DNA of 7,987 nucleotides from WHTB01 sp050699035 (GTDB lineage Bacteria > Actinomycetota > Actinomycetes > Propionibacteriales > Nocardioidaceae). Below are positions 4,820 to 7,987 of the stretch, in pieces. The notes under the pieces are model-generated. The model searched no databases and was not told where the DNA came from. It was given only the letters and a program-made list of their open reading frames with translations. The stretch lies in contig JBOHDE010000185.1 of the NCBI GenBank assembly GCA_050699035.1, positions 1 through 7,987 of the forward strand, given 5' to 3'. Position numbers and translations under genes: made by a program. Each line of letters opens with the position of its first letter. Position 1 is the stretch's first letter.

Positions 4820-6556
4820 ATGGCTGAAGGGCTGCCGACCAGCCCGCTGCTGCGCTGCATCCGGGCTTCGGTGATCGGGGACGACCAGGTGATGGTCGGC
4901 CCGTACGGACCGCGCCGGGTGACGTATGCCGACTACACCGCCTCCGGGCGCTCCCTGACGTTCATCGAGGACTTCATCCGCGGCGAGATGCTGCCCCGCT
5001 ACGCCAACACGCACACCGAGAGCTCGGGCACCGGACTGCAGACGACCCGGCTCCGCGAGGATGCCCGCCGGATCATCGCCGACGCGGTCGGCGCCGACGA
5101 CGACACCTGCGTGATCTTCTGCGGCTCGGGCAGCACTGGCGCGATCGACAAGCTGGTCAGCATCCTCAACCTGCGGCTGCCGGCTGACCTCGACCGCCGC
5201 TACGGCCTGTCCGGTCACATCCCCGCCGAGCAGCGGCCGGTCGTCTTCATCGGCCCGTACGAGCACCACAGCAACGAGCTGCCCTGGCGGGAGTCCATCG
5301 CCGACGTGGTGGTGATCCCGGAGGACTCCGACGGCCACATCGACATCGCCCGGCTCGAGGCGGAGCTGCGTGGCCACGCCGCCCGGCCGCTCCGGATCGG
5401 GTCGTTCTCGGCGGCCTCGAACGTCACCGGCATCATCAGCGACACCCGGCGGGTCAGCACGTTGTTGCACCGGTACGGCGCGTCGTCGTTCTGGGACTTC
5501 GCCGCCGCAGCGCCGTACGTCGCGATCGAGATGAACCCGCCCGGTGACCTGCTCGCGCGCAAGGACGCCATCTTCGTCTCGCCGCACAAGTTCATCGGCG
5601 GCCCGGGGACGCCCGGCGTCCTGGTCGTACGCAAGGAGCTGCTCCGCAACAGCGTCCCGGCCGTGGTCGGCGGCGGGACCGTGTCGTACGTCAACACCCA
5701 CGACCACCGCTATGTCGAGGACCCGGTGCACCGGGAGGAGGGCGGCACCCCGGCGATCATCGAGTCGGTCCGGGCCGGCCTGGTCTTCCAGCTCAAGCAG
5801 GCGGTCGGGGTCGACGTGATCCGCGCCCACGAGGACAGCTTCCTGCGCCGTGCCGTCGCGTCCTGGCACGCCGACCCGCGGATCGAGATCCTCGGCAGCG
5901 TCGACGCGGAGCGGCTGTCGATCGTGTCGTTCGTCGTCCGCCGGCCGGGTGGGCGCTACCTGCACCACAACTTCGTGGTCGCCCTGCTCAACGACCTGTT
6001 CGGGATCCAGTCCCGCGGCGGCTGCTCGTGCGCCGGTCCGTACGGCCACCGGCTGCTCGGCATTGACATGGACCGCTCTCGGCTGTTCGAGAGCGAGGTC
6101 GTCCAGGGCTGTGAAGGGATCAAGCCCGGCTGGGTTCGGGTGAACTTCAACTACTTCATCTCCGAGGCGGTGTTCCACTACATCGTGGCGGCAGTGCACC
6201 TGGTGGCCGAGCACGGCTGGCGGCTGCTCCCCGACTACCGCTTCGACCCGGAGTCGGGCCGATGGCAGCACCACCGTGGGCCGATCGAGCCGCCGATGCG
6301 GCTGAGCCAGGTCGGGTACGACGAGTCCGGGCGGCTGCGCTACCCGCGCCAGCACGACCGTGCGCCGCTGACCGCCCTGCCCGGGTACCTGGCGGAGGCG
6401 CGCCGCCTACTGGCCGCGGCGCCGGGCGACGTCGACCCACACCACCGCCCGCCCGGGTTGTCGGACGAGTTCGAGAGCCTGCGCTGGTTCGAGCTGCCGG
6501 ACGCGTCGATGGGCGCGACCCGGCCGCCTGCGCCGGAGGCGGCCGCCTCGAGCTGA
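4820..6556 (+). CDS. Class V aminotransferase / cysteine desulfurase-fold PLP enzyme
   Basis: This 578-residue protein has a fold-type I PLP domain of the NifS/SufS class. Visible active-site features are GSGSTGAID for the cofactor phosphate, EHHSN (H149/H150, the ring-stacking histidine position), WDFAAAAPY (D226, contacting the pyridine nitrogen), and SPHKFIGGPGTPG with the Schiff-base lysine K257. GIQSRGGCSCAGPYGHRLLG places C402 and C404 where desulfurases carry their catalytic cysteine, so sulfur or selenium transfer from cysteine-like substrates is possible but unproven. The catalytic fold ends near residue 465. The rest (WRLLPDYRFDPESGRWQH..., ending ...LRWFELP plus an Ala-rich tail) is a C-terminal extension, making the protein much longer than SufS (about 400 aa). 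There is no signal peptide, so it is likely cytoplasmic. It stands alone between a hairpin and a convergent gene, with no isc/suf partner. The start has a matching leaderless -10 box. The reaction is unknown. Confidence 0.88.
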   Translation: MAEGLPTSPLLRCIRASVIGDDQVMVGPYGPRRVTYADYTASGRSLTFIEDFIRGEMLPRYANTHTESSGTGLQTTRLREDARRIIADAVGADDDTCVIFCGSGSTGAIDKLVSILNLRLPADLDRRYGLSGHIPAEQRPVVFIGPYEHHSNELPWRESIADVVVIPEDSDGHIDIARLEAELRGHAARPLRIGSFSAASNVTGIISDTRRVSTLLHRYGASSFWDFAAAAPYVAIEMNPPGDLLARKDAIFVSPHKFIGGPGTPGVLVVRKELLRNSVPAVVGGGTVSYVNTHDHRYVEDPVHREEGGTPAIIESVRAGLVFQLKQAVGVDVIRAHEDSFLRRAVASWHADPRIEILGSVDAERLSIVSFVVRRPGGRYLHHNFVVALLNDLFGIQSRGGCSCAGPYGHRLLGIDMDRSRLFESEVVQGCEGIKPGWVRVNFNYFISEAVFHYIVAAVHLVAEHGWRLLPDYRFDPESGRWQHHRGPIEPPMRLSQVGYDESGRLRYPRQHDRAPLTALPGYLAEARRLLAAAPGDVDPHHRPPGLSDEFESLRWFELPDASMGATRPPAPEAAASS

Positions 6557-6559
6557 GCG

Positions 6560-7987
6560 CTAGTCGCCGACCCGCACGACGAGCACCGCCAGGTCGTCGG
6601 TGAGCTGGCTGCCGTGGAAGCGGCGGGCGCTCGCGGCGAGCGCGGCGACGATCTCCTCGGGGCTGCGGCCGGCGTTCTCGGCGAGCACGTCGACGGCGTT
6701 CTCGGTGCCGTACAGGTCTCGCTCGTGCCGTGCCTCGACCAGGCCGTCGGTGAACAGGCACAGCAGGTCGCCGGGGTCGAGGTCCACCGTGGCGTCGTAC
6801 AGGTCGGGATCCTCGATCAGGCCGAGGGCCGTGCCCAGCCGGCCGACCGGCTCGACGACCCCGGTGGCGCGGCGTACCAGCGGCTGGTGGTGGCCACCGA
6901 GCGACACCGACAGCTGCAGCCCGGTCGCCGACGGCCGCGCCGTGGCGTACACCGCCGTGCAGAAGCGCTCGTCGGTGCCGTCGCGAAGCAGCGTCGCGTT
7001 GAGGTCCCTGAGTACGTCGCTGGGGAAGATCCGGTCACTGGCCAGGCTGCGCAGCGAGTACCGGGCCAGCGCGGTGACCGCGGCCGCCTCGGCTCCCTTG
7101 CCGCTGACGTCGCCGATCACGATCCCCCATTCGTCGGGGCCGACCCGGAACACGTCGAAGAAGTCCCCACCGATCTCGCGGCCGTCGCCGGCGGGCTCGT
7201 ACAGCCCGGCCAGGTGACACGACGGGATCTGCGGCAACGTGGTCGGCAGCAGGCTGGCCTGCAGGGCCGACGCCACCCGGGTCCGCTCGGCGAGCAGCTC
7301 GTGCAGCTGCAGCTCGGCCGCCTTCCGCTCGGTGATATCGCGCAGCACGACCAGCTCCCCGGCGGGAGCGCCCGCGTGGTCGGGGAGGGGCTGCCGGCGG
7401 GCGTCGAAGTGCTGGGGGAGGCCGCCGACCGACAGCGTCAGCTCGAGCTGGGTGCCGGTCGCCTCGACCCGGCCGGTCGGCGGCGCGAGCCCCGGCTGGT
7501 CGGGCAGCAGCTCGCCGAGCGAACGGCCGATCAGGTCCGCGGTCCGTGGGCGGCCGACCACCCGGGCGGCGGCCGGGTTGGCGTCCAGCACCCGGCGGAA
7601 CGCGTCCAGGACGAACACCGCGTCGGCCATGGTGTCCACGATGACGCCCCGGGCCACCGGTGCGAGGTTGACCAGGTGGGCGCGGAACAGGCCCCACACG
7701 CAGACCGCGCCGGTCACGATGAACAGGAACGGGGTCAGGTCGACCCGGGCGAACGGTCCGACCTCGAGGTTGTGCAGCAGGTTCGCCACCCACGGCAGCA
7801 GCGCGGCGGCGACCATGGTCACCGACATCCGCCAGTACATCGCGGAGATGCGGACCAGCGTGCTGACGAAGACCCAGGTGGCGACGAGCAGCAGCGCGTT
7901 GGTGTAGACGAGATGGACCCAGAAGACCGGCCCGGTGCCGACCACCGGCAGCTCGTCGCCGGCGGCCGACGCCGGGTAGAACCGCAC
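6560..7987 (-). CDS. Membrane-anchored 7TM-PAS-PP2C (SpoIIE/RsbU-type) phosphatase, 5' end missing
   Basis: The frame runs off the window, so the 475 visible residues are the C-terminal part. GTG at the very edge could serve as a start, but the N-terminus is clearly mid-domain. Three membrane helices (about 20-45, 54-75, 84-107) match the end of the 7TM module found at the N-terminus of some histidine kinases (NLLHNL..., DLTPFLFIVTGAV..., LFRAHLVNLAPVAR). A PAS domain follows (about 115-222, ending DITERK), then a short helical linker. The SpoIIE-type PP2C domain has metal-binding acidic motifs GGDFFD (D275, D278), GDVSGKG (D293), FTDGLVEAR (D414) and LTDDLAVL (D464/D465), so it looks catalytically intact. 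Such enzymes dephosphorylate anti-sigma-factor antagonists in partner-switching pathways, and the membrane/PAS part would sense the signal. No antagonist or kinase gene is visible here. Its stop lies 3 bases from the stop of the convergent PLP enzyme gene. Confidence 0.92.
   Translation of the reverse strand: MRFYPASAAGDELPVVGTGPVFWVHLVYTNALLLVATWVFVSTLVRISAMYWRMSVTMVAAALLPWVANLLHNLEVGPFARVDLTPFLFIVTGAVCVWGLFRAHLVNLAPVARGVIVDTMADAVFVLDAFRRVLDANPAAARVVGRPRTADLIGRSLGELLPDQPGLAPPTGRVEATGTQLELTLSVGGLPQHFDARRQPLPDHAGAPAGELVVLRDITERKAAELQLHELLAERTRVASALQASLLPTTLPQIPSCHLAGLYEPAGDGREIGGDFFDVFRVGPDEWGIVIGDVSGKGAEAAAVTALARYSLRSLASDRIFPSDVLRDLNATLLRDGTDERFCTAVYATARPSATGLQLSVSLGGHHQPLVRRATGVVEPVGRLGTALGLIEDPDLYDATVDLDPGDLLCLFTDGLVEARHERDLYGTENAVDVLAENAGRSPEEIVAALAASARRFHGSQLTDDLAVLVVRVGD

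Noticed and set aside
4424..6355. Minus-strand 643-codon frame, the longest in the window
   Set aside because: It is antisense across the DUF3046 gene, the hairpin spacer and the PLP enzyme. No motif is present, and the plus-strand genes explain the same DNA.

Overview
The window is high-GC DNA with dense, mostly G/C-third-position reading frames, a TIGR02983-type SigE-family sigma factor, a DUF3046 protein and several apparently leaderless starts. Together these point to an actinobacterium. The flavour is Nocardioidaceae-like, but that placement is an impression, not something the sequence proves.

Layout. (1) Positions 1-635, minus strand: a SigE-family ECF sigma factor (69-572) with a good ECF-type promoter in front of it. 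The start of a downstream gene (68 to the window edge) follows its stop codon with no gap. (2) Positions 573-1109: about 540 bases with no convincing gene but rich in repeats. They include a 31-base direct repeat, a 51-base-period tandem duplication, several inverted repeats and a perfect 16-bp terminator-like stem-loop. (3) Positions 1110-1670, minus strand: what looks like the C-terminal remnant of a larger secreted protein of the SpoIVB/S55-like class, cut off at its 5' end. (4) Positions 1775-4613, plus strand: a compact operon of a DrrA/NodI-type ABC ATPase, two different ABC-2 membrane subunits and a small DUF3046 protein. The genes overlap or are separated by 7-10 bases. (5) Positions 4614-4819: a spacer with a long, nearly perfect hairpin (terminator or dispersed repeat) and a -10 box exactly placed for a leaderless start. 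(6) Positions 4820-6556, plus strand: a 578-residue class V aminotransferase/cysteine-desulfurase-fold PLP enzyme. (7) Positions 6560 to the window edge, minus strand: the C-terminal 475 residues of a 7TM-PAS-PP2C (SpoIIE/RsbU-type) phosphatase, converging on the previous gene with only 3 bases between stop codons.

How they fit together. The ABC operon is a self-contained exporter (one ATPase, two permeases) whose substrate cannot be read from sequence. The sigma factor and the membrane-sensor phosphatase are separate regulatory units. The PLP enzyme stands alone, with its own promoter. No complete new multi-gene system is visible. The least explained part is the repeat-filled spacer at 640-1105, which shares a 12-base word with the hairpin region at 4652-4720.
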